64,000 nucleotides of DNA, taken from assembly GCA_947452965.1 (NCBI GenBank), contig CANGEW010000011.1:1-64000 (forward strand), written 5' to 3'. How positions within the stretch are numbered: the first letter of the stretch is position 1; each line of letters starts with the position of its first letter. The notes below the pieces were generated by a model. It was not told where the DNA came from. It was given only the letters and a program-made list of their open reading frames with translations, and did no database searches. Positions 19,860 through 28,210 of this stretch are shown one piece after another. The stretch comes from Chitinophagaceae bacterium (GTDB lineage: Bacteria; Bacteroidota; Bacteroidia; Chitinophagales; Chitinophagaceae). Made by a program: the position numbers and the translations under genes.

Positions 19860-20270
19860 TTATTGTGGAACAGCTGTCGCTGCTTCTTTTTGTTTTTTTC
19901 GAATCGCGCTGTATTTTTTATATTTTTCTTCTCCCATAATTTCTTTTAGTGCAGCATTCTTCTCATCATTGATTTTGTTTTTTGCAGCTGTTTTATCAGC
20001 ATCCGACATAGAAGAATTGTTTTTTAACTCAGTACTCCTTTTACCAGCATCTGATAAAGTGGTTTTAACTTTTGCTATTTGTTCATCAGTAAGGCCAGCC
20101 TGTGTGAGTGCTTCATTTAATTCTGCTTCTTGTTTTGCTTTCATTGCAGCTTTTTCCTCTTTAGAAAGCTCCTTTTTTGGGGCTGCTGACTTGCTGGTGG
20201 TATCAACTGATTGTGAAAAACTAGTAGTAATTGTCAATAATAAAACGGCTGATAAAATGGTCTTTTTCAT
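19860..20270 (-). CDS. Small exported, highly charged alpha-helical protein (Spy/CpxP-like pattern)
   Basis: The 136-residue protein has a clear signal peptide (MKKTILSAVLLLTITTSFSQ). The mature part is almost all helical, rich in K, E and A, and contains LTDEQIAKVK and an MGEEKYKKYSAIRKK tail. LTxEQ near a helix start and this size resemble Spy/CpxP-type periplasmic chaperone-like proteins, but similarity is only at pattern level. It starts 24 bp after the susD stop codon and is closed by a terminator, so it is the last gene of the susC-susD transcript. A role in outer-membrane or periplasmic protein quality control during SusCD expression is speculation. Confidence 0.7.
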   Translation of the reverse strand: MKKTILSAVLLLTITTSFSQSVDTTSKSAAPKKELSKEEKAAMKAKQEAELNEALTQAGLTDEQIAKVKTTLSDAGKRSTELKNNSSMSDADKTAAKNKINDEKNAALKEIMGEEKYKKYSAIRKKQKEAATAVPQ

Positions 20271-20294
20271 AAATAATTTATTGATTGTTTAAAA

Positions 20295-22151
20295 TTAATA
20301 TCCGGGATTTTGTGTCATATTATAATTAGCATCTCTTACAGCTTGAGGAATAGGCAATAATTCGGATTTCCCTTTGGTATAACCCGTAGCCCAATTTGCT
20401 TGAGTGGTTGTATTAACGGAAGTTCCCAACCAAGTACAAGATGAAGCAATGGCAACCGAAGGTGTAGAAGATGACTTTCTATAAAAACTGGTTACAAATA
20501 AACTTTTATCATCTGCTTTAGCATTATTACCGGTGATGGCATAATACATTTTTGTTGGTAATGAGTCCGATAGGCAATAACTAGGATAAGCCGCCATATA
20601 TGATGGATTAAACAAAGTTGTTGCGGATGGAGTTGATAAGTTAATTAGATTATTCCTGGTTTGTAAAATGGCTGCGTCCATCAAATTCCATCTAAGTAAA
20701 TCATATTTCCGGATTCCCTCACCACCGAATTCTAAAGCCCTTTCTCTTACGATTACTTTAAAAAATTCAGTCGAAGAAAGTCCGACAGATATATCATATA
20801 ATCCTGGAGAATTAGGAGATTCGTCATGTGCTCTTCTTCTTACCATGTTTAATTTTTCAATGGCATCAGCTGTTGCACCATTCAATTCATTTTCAGCTTC
20901 TGCAAACATTAACAACACATCAGAATATCTTAGTATTTGCCAGTTTAATCCAAAGTATTGTTTTTGATCAGTAGGTAGAAAGCTAGGATTTGTAATCCAA
21001 TCTCTTCTATATTTCCCATCGCACATGGAGGTAATGCTCAATCCTGTTTTTTTCATAGATGTATCGTTGATACTATAAGGCACACAGGTAACATCTCTTC
21101 TTACATCCATAGAATCAAACATATAGAAATAGGTTGGTAAAATGCTAATACTTGAGTTACCGTTACCGGCAGCTTTAGGTCCATTATAGTAACCCAGTTT
21201 GCTGTCTGAAACAGCTCCTCCTCCAATCGTACTTACCTGAAACATAAGTTCTCCGTTTGGATCAACAATTGCATGAGCACAAACCTGATTTTTCCATAAT
21301 GACTTATAGCTTGGATTTAAACTGTGTTGACCTGCATTTATAATATCACTACACTCATCTTTTGCTATTTGATAATAATGCAAATAATTTGAACCTCTTG
21401 TCCAACTACCATCAGCATGCAACTGATAGCCTCCTCTGAATAAAGAGATCCTTGCTCGAAGGGCTTTTACAGCACCTTTTGTAAGTCTTTCATCTATATC
21501 ATCTCCTATGGAGGTTACATCATTTCTCCAAGGCACTAAGTCTTCAGCAATCAAAAGATCATCAATGATGTGATCGTATAATATTTCGCTATTCACTCTT
21601 TTTGGAAAGGGTTCATTAAGTGCGGATTCTGCTGCAGGTGAAAACTGTGCTGGTAAATCGCCCCAATTCCTAATAGCTTCAAAATAAAATTGGGCCCTTA
21701 ATGTGAGTGCCTCCCCATACATTCTTCTTAACTGTTTTTTTTCTTGCTCGGTACCATTGTTGTACATATCCATTTTGGGAATATTAGAAATGCAGATGTT
21801 TGCATATTCTATACCTTGGAACAATTGTTTAAAAGGATTTAATATTTCAGTATTGCTTGTAGATGCATTGTAATGAGCAATAGCCCTGCGATCATCTTGG
21901 GTGCCCGTAGGGCCTTTCATTTCATCATTATCCACCGTAAAATACAAACTTATAACTTTACCATAGCCACCATCACCCGAAAGTCTGCTGTAAACGCCTG
22001 CCAAAGCTCTTCTTGTAGAAGCGACATCTTTAAAAACCATCTCTGGACCAATTTCAGTAATAGGTTGTTGGTCTAAAAATTTTTGACAGCCAAACTGAAT
22101 AAAAGCAAAGGCAAAAACCGAAAGCAGTTTTACAATATTTGATTGATTCAT
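20295..22151 (-). CDS. SusD/RagB-family nutrient-binding outer-membrane lipoprotein
   Basis: The 618-residue lipoprotein has a leader ending in a lipobox-like FGC (Cys22). It then shows the family hallmarks: FLDQQPITEI at the mature N-terminus, a TPR-like helical core with ALTLRAQFYFEAIRNWGDLP (about 150), KAVKALRARIS-type helix and the C-terminal RYSDVLLMFAEAENELNG and VRERALEFGGEGIRKYDLLRW blocks. SusD proteins sit on top of a SusC barrel and capture oligosaccharides; pectic oligogalacturonides are the likely ligand by context. It starts 63 bp after the susC stop codon in the usual susC-susD order. Confidence 0.95.
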   Translation of the reverse strand: MNQSNIVKLLSVFAFAFIQFGCQKFLDQQPITEIGPEMVFKDVASTRRALAGVYSRLSGDGGYGKVISLYFTVDNDEMKGPTGTQDDRRAIAHYNASTSNTEILNPFKQLFQGIEYANICISNIPKMDMYNNGTEQEKKQLRRMYGEALTLRAQFYFEAIRNWGDLPAQFSPAAESALNEPFPKRVNSEILYDHIIDDLLIAEDLVPWRNDVTSIGDDIDERLTKGAVKALRARISLFRGGYQLHADGSWTRGSNYLHYYQIAKDECSDIINAGQHSLNPSYKSLWKNQVCAHAIVDPNGELMFQVSTIGGGAVSDSKLGYYNGPKAAGNGNSSISILPTYFYMFDSMDVRRDVTCVPYSINDTSMKKTGLSITSMCDGKYRRDWITNPSFLPTDQKQYFGLNWQILRYSDVLLMFAEAENELNGATADAIEKLNMVRRRAHDESPNSPGLYDISVGLSSTEFFKVIVRERALEFGGEGIRKYDLLRWNLMDAAILQTRNNLINLSTPSATTLFNPSYMAAYPSYCLSDSLPTKMYYAITGNNAKADDKSLFVTSFYRKSSSTPSVAIASSCTWLGTSVNTTTQANWATGYTKGKSELLPIPQAVRDANYNMTQNPGY

Positions 22152-22214
22152 TTGAGTATATTAAATTAATTAGGTTATTCAATTATGCCTTTGAGGCGTT
22201 TTCATTTATTTCAA

Positions 22215-25200
22215 TTAAAAAGTAGCATTTACCCCAAAAATGAAACTTCTATTTTTAGGATACGCAGAATAATCTAATCCTGGTGTAAGTTGATTGCTTC
22301 TAACACTCACTTCTGGATCATAGCCAGAGTATTTTGTAAATACATACAAATTACTAGCCGTAACATAAAAACGAAGTTTTGACATATGCAACTTCACTAA
22401 TGAAGCTACCGGCAAGCTATATCCGATGGTAATGTTATTGATTCTAATGAAAGAACCATCTTCAATTGCCCATGAACTAGGATAAAAAGAAGTAGCTCCT
22501 GTTCCTGGTTTCCAAATTTTTGCGTTTCCGTTTAATGCAAATAACTGATCGGGCGATATCCCGTATGACTTACCACCGCTTTCCCATTGCGCCAACTCTC
22601 CATTACTTGTGATAGTTCTCCAGCGATAAAACATAATATCAAGCATATTCGAATTAGAGGTATACCCGCTGGTAAACTCAATTTTATTGGCATTATACAC
22701 ATCATTGCCATATGAGAAGTTAACAAAAATGCTTGCATCCCAATTTTTGTAGGTAAAGTTTTGTGTAAGTCCCCCTGTGTATTTGGGGTTTGGATTTCCT
22801 ATAATCGTACGATCTTTTTCATCAATCACACCATCATTATTGATGTCTTTGAATTTGATACTACCAGGTGAGACAGTTGTACTTAAGAATTTTGCATTAC
22901 TTGCAACCCCATTTTTTAGGGTATACTCTTGGGTAGTGGTATTGTAATCAAAATCATTGATGCCATAAAAACCATCGCTCAGCAATCCCCACATGGCACC
23001 TACTGGGTCCCCAACCCTAACAATATAGTCAACAGGTTGACCTGTAATTCCCCAGCTTGCAGCAGGAGAGAAACTTGTTTGATTATCTCCAATAGCTTCC
23101 ACTTTATTAGTATTCCAAGACATATTGTAAGAAGCAGACCAAGTAAACTGTGGTTTCTTGATGAGACCAAGACTTAACTGTAACTCCACTCCTTTATTAC
23201 TTGTTTTTCCAACATTTTGATATTGAGATGAGTAGCCATAAGTAGATGCAATTGGCACGTTTAATAATAAATCTTTTGAACTGTTGTCATAAAGGTCTAA
23301 GCTCAAATCAATTCTGCTTTTAAATAGACTGATATCAAAACCAAAATTTCTATTCACGGTAGATTCCCATTTTAAGTTGGGATTGGGCAATGAAGATGGA
23401 TACAGCGCATATACGGGTTGGTTATTTAATCCATAATACAAACCATTATCATCGTTAAAAGTAGTGAGATATAAGTAATCGTTGATTCGATTGTTGCCTA
23501 CATAACCAAAACCGCCCCTAAGTTTTAAATCGCTGATAAAATCAATTTTTTGCATAAAATTCTCTCCTTTAACTCTCCATGCCACTGAACCAGCTGGAAA
23601 AATACCCCATCTATTAGAAGGTGCAAATTTAGATGCCCCGTCTGCCCTCATATCAAAAGAGAAAATATATTTCTTCTTGAAGCTATAATTGACTCTACCA
23701 AAAAAAGACAAGCTTGTATATCTGGTTTGTCTTTCAGGCTTTGGATATCCTGTAAAACTTGATCCCAACGAAGTATTTGAAAATGCTGTTTCAGGCGTAG
23801 TAAATAATGGGTATAACCAAAAAAAACTGTTATGTATTGATGTTCTATAATCGTAAGTTTCTTCTCCGAACAACACGTCAAAATCGTGTTTCTTCCTGAA
23901 GTTTTTTAACGAGTAGGAGATTACGTTTGAATTAGTAATGGTGGAAGTAGCAACTGTATCTAAACTAACAACTGGTTTTGCGCTATATTGGTTTATGCTG
24001 TAAGAAGTAATTGAATCACCAAATTGACGATCAACATACTGTTTACTTTCATAGCCAAATGTGGATTTGAGAGTAATGTTTTTAGTGATATTGTAAGTAA
24101 GACTAGCATTACCATTAAAGGTTTCCGTTGTTTTCTTTCTGTATTCAGCATTGGCTAACACAATAGGGTTTACTAGGTTCAATCCATTTCCTGCATTCAT
24201 TACATCTGCAGTTGGATCTTGTTCATCTATTTGTTGATCTGGTCCTAAAAATGGACGATATTTAACTGCATTTCTTAACCTGCTGTAACTGCTTGAGTTT
24301 TTGTCATCTGAAACACCGGCACCTAAAACAGTCTGGTTGGCATAGCGCCCACCGATAGACAATTTAATTTTCTTTGTGATTTTATAGTCAGATTTTAAGT
24401 TGAAAAGATGACGTGTATAATTCGAATTGATTACAATAGCTTTGGTATTGTTAAAAGTGTAACCTAAATTATAAGTAATTTTTTGATTACCTCCAGAAGC
24501 AGATATTGAATGAGTTTGGACGATTCCCGTATTACCAAAAACCTTTTGTTGCCAGTCAATTGCAGGAACAGATTTATATCGTAATACTTCATTCCAGTTT
24601 GTTGCATAATTAGCCAAGAATGAACTGGTATCTATTCCGGCTTTGTATCTTTCATACTGATATTCAACAAAATCTTCAGAATTCAATAATTTCAGTTTAT
24701 TTGCCAAAAACTGTACTCCTATGAACCCGTTATAGCTAAGTTTTAGTTTACCAGGTTTGCCAGATTTAGTTGAAATTACGATTACACCATTGGCACCCCT
24801 GGCACCATAAATAGCCGTTGCGGCAGCATCTTTCAATACATCTATCGATTGAATATCCTGAGGAGAAATCGTTGACAAACCATTTTCTACTTGCACTCCA
24901 TCTACAATGTATAATGGCGAATTGTCGTTAGTTATTGACATACCACCTCGAACACGCACTTTTACCTCAGCATCAGGAGAGCCTTCCGCCGTTGTAGCCG
25001 TAACGCCTGCTAATCGGCCGTTCAAAGCTTCGGCTGCAGAATTAATGGGTACATCTTTTAGATCTTTTGCTGTTATGGAAGAAACAGAACTTGACAATTC
25101 TTTTTTCTTTAACGTACCATAACCAACATTTACAACTACTTCATCTAATACTGCCACCTCATGTTGCAAAGAAAAGTTGAGTGCTGTAGTTCCATCGGTT

Positions 25201-25454
25201 GTAGTGGTGAGGGTTTTATAACCTTGAGAAGAGATTACAACCGTAACCTTCCCTTGATCTGGTACAGTTGCAGAAAAATTGCCATCTTTGTCTGTTTGAA
25301 TGGTTTTTTTAAAACCTTTTGCCGTCATTGTTACAGTTGCGGATTGAACTGATTTTCCTGTTGAATCTACAATATGTCCGTTTATTTTTTTATTTTGGGC
25401 AAATACGCCTGTCAATAAAAAACAATAACTGATTACTAATAAGATTTTTTTCAT
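22215..25454 (-). CDS. SusC/RagA-family TonB-dependent outer-membrane transporter
   Basis: The 1,079-residue protein imports oligosaccharides through the outer membrane using TonB energy. It has a signal peptide (1-20), a carboxypeptidase-regulatory-like beta-sandwich (about 22-100, INGHIVDSTGKSVQSATV), a TonB-box-like EVVVNVGYG, a plug domain with RVRGGMSITNDNSPLYIVDG and DAAATAIYGARGANGVI, and a long beta-barrel ending in VNATF with a terminal Phe. The ATG at 25454 (MKKILLV) gives a canonical signal peptide; a TTG two codons upstream is less likely. It is divergent from the LacI-family gene, with a candidate operator and promoters in the 208 bp between. Pectic oligomers are the likely cargo by context. 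Confidence 0.96.
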   Translation of the reverse strand: MKKILLVISYCFLLTGVFAQNKKINGHIVDSTGKSVQSATVTMTAKGFKKTIQTDKDGNFSATVPDQGKVTVVISSQGYKTLTTTTDGTTALNFSLQHEVAVLDEVVVNVGYGTLKKKELSSSVSSITAKDLKDVPINSAAEALNGRLAGVTATTAEGSPDAEVKVRVRGGMSITNDNSPLYIVDGVQVENGLSTISPQDIQSIDVLKDAAATAIYGARGANGVIVISTKSGKPGKLKLSYNGFIGVQFLANKLKLLNSEDFVEYQYERYKAGIDTSSFLANYATNWNEVLRYKSVPAIDWQQKVFGNTGIVQTHSISASGGNQKITYNLGYTFNNTKAIVINSNYTRHLFNLKSDYKITKKIKLSIGGRYANQTVLGAGVSDDKNSSSYSRLRNAVKYRPFLGPDQQIDEQDPTADVMNAGNGLNLVNPIVLANAEYRKKTTETFNGNASLTYNITKNITLKSTFGYESKQYVDRQFGDSITSYSINQYSAKPVVSLDTVATSTITNSNVISYSLKNFRKKHDFDVLFGEETYDYRTSIHNSFFWLYPLFTTPETAFSNTSLGSSFTGYPKPERQTRYTSLSFFGRVNYSFKKKYIFSFDMRADGASKFAPSNRWGIFPAGSVAWRVKGENFMQKIDFISDLKLRGGFGYVGNNRINDYLYLTTFNDDNGLYYGLNNQPVYALYPSSLPNPNLKWESTVNRNFGFDISLFKSRIDLSLDLYDNSSKDLLLNVPIASTYGYSSQYQNVGKTSNKGVELQLSLGLIKKPQFTWSASYNMSWNTNKVEAIGDNQTSFSPAASWGITGQPVDYIVRVGDPVGAMWGLLSDGFYGINDFDYNTTTQEYTLKNGVASNAKFLSTTVSPGSIKFKDINNDGVIDEKDRTIIGNPNPKYTGGLTQNFTYKNWDASIFVNFSYGNDVYNANKIEFTSGYTSNSNMLDIMFYRWRTITSNGELAQWESGGKSYGISPDQLFALNGNAKIWKPGTGATSFYPSSWAIEDGSFIRINNITIGYSLPVASLVKLHMSKLRFYVTASNLYVFTKYSGYDPEVSVRSNQLTPGLDYSAYPKNRSFIFGVNATF

Positions 25455-25468
25455 ACACAATCGTTAGC

Positions 25469-25484
25469 TTGTTTGTCCAAACAA
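25469..25484 (-). promoter_or_regulatory. Inverted repeat in the susC leader
   Basis: TTGTTTG and CAAACAA form a perfect 7-bp inverted repeat with a 2-bp spacer, ending 14 bp before the susC start codon. It could be a protein-binding site or a short RNA hairpin over the ribosome-binding region. No function is known from sequence alone. Confidence 0.4.
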
Positions 25485-25518
25485 ATTTTGATAAATAAAT
25501 TTCCTAAAAACAATCCAT

Positions 25519-25546
25519 CAAAAATGTTCAGAATTTAGGTTGACAA
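25519..25546 (-). promoter_or_regulatory. Candidate susC promoter
   Basis: Read on the minus strand, TTG and CATTTTTG are 17 bp apart, close to the Bacteroidota -33/-7 consensus with one mismatch in the first -7 base. It would give a leader of roughly 60 bases that includes the inverted repeat at 25469-25484. Confidence 0.35.
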
Positions 25547-25596
25547 TGTTACACGCTATTTTGTTCTTTGCGTTTTTTTAAAGGAAGTTTTATTAC

Positions 25597-25608
25597 GCAA
25601 ACGTTCCC
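25597..25608. promoter_or_regulatory. Candidate operator between susC and the LacI-family gene
   Basis: Read toward susC the site is GGGAACGTTTGC. It has the AACGTT core typical of LacI-family operators and ends 7 bp before the -33 element of the candidate lacI promoter. It could therefore serve both autoregulation and control of susC. Confidence 0.7.
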
Positions 25609-25615
25609 AATTTAC

Positions 25616-25646
25616 TTGAAAAAACAGAAAGAAAAACATATCTTTA
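25616..25646 (+). promoter_or_regulatory. Candidate promoter of the LacI-family regulator gene
   Basis: TTG and TATCTTTA are separated by 20 bp on the plus strand. The -7 element is the same 8-mer as in the promoter proposed at 14235-14263. Transcription would start about 10 bases before the ATG at 25663. Confidence 0.4.
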
Positions 25647-25662
25647 TGAACAATTCTCAGTA

Positions 25663-26697
25663 ATGAAATTTGAGCCAGTTACCATAAAGGATATTGCTGC
25701 AAAATTAAACCTTTCAACCTCAACCGTAAGCAGAGCCTTGCGGGGAAGTTGGGAAATTAGCAACAAGACTAAAAAATTGGTCTTAGAATATGCAGAAAAG
25801 ATAAACTACCGCCCCAATCCCATTGCGTTAAGTTTGAAAGAAAGGCGAAGCCATTCTATTGGAATTGTAGTGCCAGAAATTGCCAACCATTTTTTTTCTC
25901 AAGCCATTAACGGTATTGAGTCTATTGCCTATAACAGAGGATACCATGTAAGTATTTCACAAAGTCATGAGTCTACTGAGCGTGAAATGGTGAATATTCA
26001 ACATATGGCGTCTAGATCTATAGATGGTTTATTGGTTTCTATATCAGCTGAGACTGAAAATTTAAAACACTTACAAGATTTGCATGAAAAGGGGCTCCCT
26101 ATCGTATTTTTTGACAGAATCGCTCCTGAAATCAATACATATAAAGTAGTTGCAGATAACTACAAAGGAGCATACGACGCTACCGTTCATTTGATAAACG
26201 AAGGATATAAAAACATAGCCCATATCACCAGTTCTCCTCACCTCTTTATCACTCAAAAAAGACTGGAAGGATACAAAAAAGCTCTAGAAGACCATCAAAT
26301 ACCATACGACCCAAAATTAGTAGAGTATTGCAATTATGGAGGAATGGTTGTAGACGAAGTGGAACTGGCAATCAAAAATCTTTTTAAAAACAAGAAAAAA
26401 CCTGATGCTATTATTGGTGGAGGAGATCGAATTACCAGTGTAATTTTCTTGCTATTAAAAAATCAAAAGAAAGGTGGATTAAAAATTGGATACATAGGCT
26501 TTAGTAATTCTGATCTTACCGACATGTTTTCGCCTAGCTTATCCGTAGTAAGACAACCTGCTTTTGAAATGGGCGTAGCCGCTACCGAATTATTGATAAA
26601 ACTGATTGAAAGTAAACGGCCCATCACAGAATTTGAAACGATTGTACTCGATACACAGCTAATAGAAAAAGAATCAAGTAAAAAAAGAATCGAGTAA
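25663..26697 (+). CDS. LacI-family transcriptional regulator, probable pectin/galacturonate regulator
   Basis: The 344-residue protein has an N-terminal LacI helix-turn-helix (about 6-27, VTIKDIAAKLNLSTSTVSRAL), the hinge helix region YRPNPIALSLKERRS that contacts the operator centre, and a periplasmic-binding-protein-like ligand domain (about 62-335; SIGIVVPEIANHFFSQAINGI, DGLLVS, FDRIAP, KRLEGYKKAL, IGYIGFSN). It is the only DNA-binding regulator in the window; no hybrid two-component or SusR/AraC-type regulator is present. It sits between susC and the uxa genes, so a pectin-derived sugar acid is a reasonable effector, but this is inference. The start is fixed by the HTH position and by an in-frame stop just upstream. 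Convergent with uxaC over a strong terminator. Confidence 0.93.
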   Translation: MKFEPVTIKDIAAKLNLSTSTVSRALRGSWEISNKTKKLVLEYAEKINYRPNPIALSLKERRSHSIGIVVPEIANHFFSQAINGIESIAYNRGYHVSISQSHESTEREMVNIQHMASRSIDGLLVSISAETENLKHLQDLHEKGLPIVFFDRIAPEINTYKVVADNYKGAYDATVHLINEGYKNIAHITSSPHLFITQKRLEGYKKALEDHQIPYDPKLVEYCNYGGMVVDEVELAIKNLFKNKKKPDAIIGGGDRITSVIFLLLKNQKKGGLKIGYIGFSNSDLTDMFSPSLSVVRQPAFEMGVAATELLIKLIESKRPITEFETIVLDTQLIEKESSKKRIE

Positions 26698-26710
26698 CTG
26701 TATAAATGAC

Positions 26711-26760
26711 TTTACATCAAAAATCCCCTTCTGTTACTGGAAGGGGATTTTTGATGTAAA
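26711..26760. terminator. Strong bidirectional terminator between lacI and uxaC
   Basis: Perfect 21-bp arms (26711-26731 and 26740-26760) flank an 8-base loop TGTTACTG. A GC core CCCCTTC/GAAGGGG is flanked by A/T runs in both directions, which suits termination from both convergent genes. Confidence 0.9.
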
Positions 26761-26768
26761 CAAGATGA

Positions 26769-28169
26769 TTAAAAATTAAAATAATTTTTCGCGTTGTGAA
26801 AGCAAATGTCCTGAATGATTTTTCCAGTCCATTTAATATCATTTGGCATTTCACCATTTTCAATTTCTTCCCCGAATAAATTACAAAGGATTCTTCTAAA
26901 ATATTCATGTCTTGGGTAACTCATAAAACTTCTGCTATCCGTTAGCATACCTACAAAACGACTGATCAATCCCATATTGGACAATGCATTCATTTGTTTA
27001 ATCATACCATCTTTTTGGTCTAAAAACCACCAGCCAGAACCAAATTGAATTTTTCCCTGTGCAGAACCATCATTAAAATTACCTATCATCGTTGCCATTA
27101 ATTCATTGTCGGCAGGATTGAGATTGTACAATATAGTTTTTGCTAATTGATCGGTAGTATCTAACGTATTCAAAAATTTTGAAAGTGCTCTAGCTTGTGA
27201 AAAATCTCCAATAGAGTCCCATCCAGTATCAGGGCCAAGTTTGCTAAGCATTCGAGTGTTGTTATTTCTTAATGCTCCTAAGTGAAACTGTTGCACCCAT
27301 CCTTTTTCATGATCCCATTTTGCAAATTCTAATAACATTGCTGATTTAAACTTCCAGTTTTCAAGAAGTGTCAACTCATTTCCGCCTCTGATTTTATTGA
27401 AAATTTGTATGATTTCATTTTGAGTAAAATCTTCCGCATAAATATTTTCTAGACCATGATCCGAGATAGAACAACCCATTGATGCAAAAAAATCATGTCG
27501 TGATTTCAAAGCTTTTATATAGTCTTCGAAAGTTATTACTGAAACATTTGTAACGGAGGACAATTTATCTAAATAGGTATTGAAAGAATGAGCATCATCT
27601 ACGTTCATAGCCTTGTCGGGTCTAAAAGCAGGCAGCACTGCCACTTCAAACCCATCTTCTTTTATTTTTTTATGGAACTCTAAAGAATCAATCGGATCAT
27701 CTGTTGTACATAAGGTTTGTACATTCATTTTCTTTAAGAGATTTCTTACAGAATATTCAGGTGTATGAATTTTGTGAGAGGCTTCTTCATAAATTTCTTT
27801 GGCTGTATCGGGAGATAATAATTTTGAAATGCCAAAATACCTTTGCAACTCTAAGTGGGTCCAATGATACAATGGATTTCTTAGCGTATAAGGAACGGTT
27901 TCTGACCATTTTTCAAATTTTTCAAAATCTGATTTGTTACCTGTACAGTAACTTTCATCCACTCCATGAGTACGCATGGCTCTCCATTTATAATGGTCGC
28001 CATATAACCAAGCTTGCGTAATATTTTCAAACACTAAATCAGAAGCCATTTGATCTGGCAACAAGTGATTGTGATAATCTATGATAGGTAAATGCTTGGC
28101 ATATTCATGATACAACTGCTCTGCAGTTTTGTTCTTCAGTAAAAAATTATCGTCCAAAAATGGTTTCAT
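26769..28169 (-). CDS. uxaC: Uronate isomerase (glucuronate/galacturonate isomerase)
   Basis: Cytoplasmic isomerase that converts D-galacturonate to D-tagaturonate (and D-glucuronate to D-fructuronate). The 466 residues are the full family length. Family features seen include the start KPFLDDNFLL, the metal-site HxH in PIIDYHNHL (about 29-37), the QAWLYGDHYKWRAMRTHGV block, TTDDP, AVLPAFRPDK, and the C-terminal SRSFMSYPRHEYFRRILC. It has no signal peptide. It is the last of three consecutive uxa genes (B, A, C), spaced about 40 bp apart, and ends at the terminator shared with lacI. Confidence 0.97.
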   Translation of the reverse strand: MKPFLDDNFLLKNKTAEQLYHEYAKHLPIIDYHNHLLPDQMASDLVFENITQAWLYGDHYKWRAMRTHGVDESYCTGNKSDFEKFEKWSETVPYTLRNPLYHWTHLELQRYFGISKLLSPDTAKEIYEEASHKIHTPEYSVRNLLKKMNVQTLCTTDDPIDSLEFHKKIKEDGFEVAVLPAFRPDKAMNVDDAHSFNTYLDKLSSVTNVSVITFEDYIKALKSRHDFFASMGCSISDHGLENIYAEDFTQNEIIQIFNKIRGGNELTLLENWKFKSAMLLEFAKWDHEKGWVQQFHLGALRNNNTRMLSKLGPDTGWDSIGDFSQARALSKFLNTLDTTDQLAKTILYNLNPADNELMATMIGNFNDGSAQGKIQFGSGWWFLDQKDGMIKQMNALSNMGLISRFVGMLTDSRSFMSYPRHEYFRRILCNLFGEEIENGEMPNDIKWTGKIIQDICFHNAKNYFNF

Positions 28170-28210
28170 TGTATTAATTTATGGGGTGCAATATAATTCA
28201 ATTCTAATAC

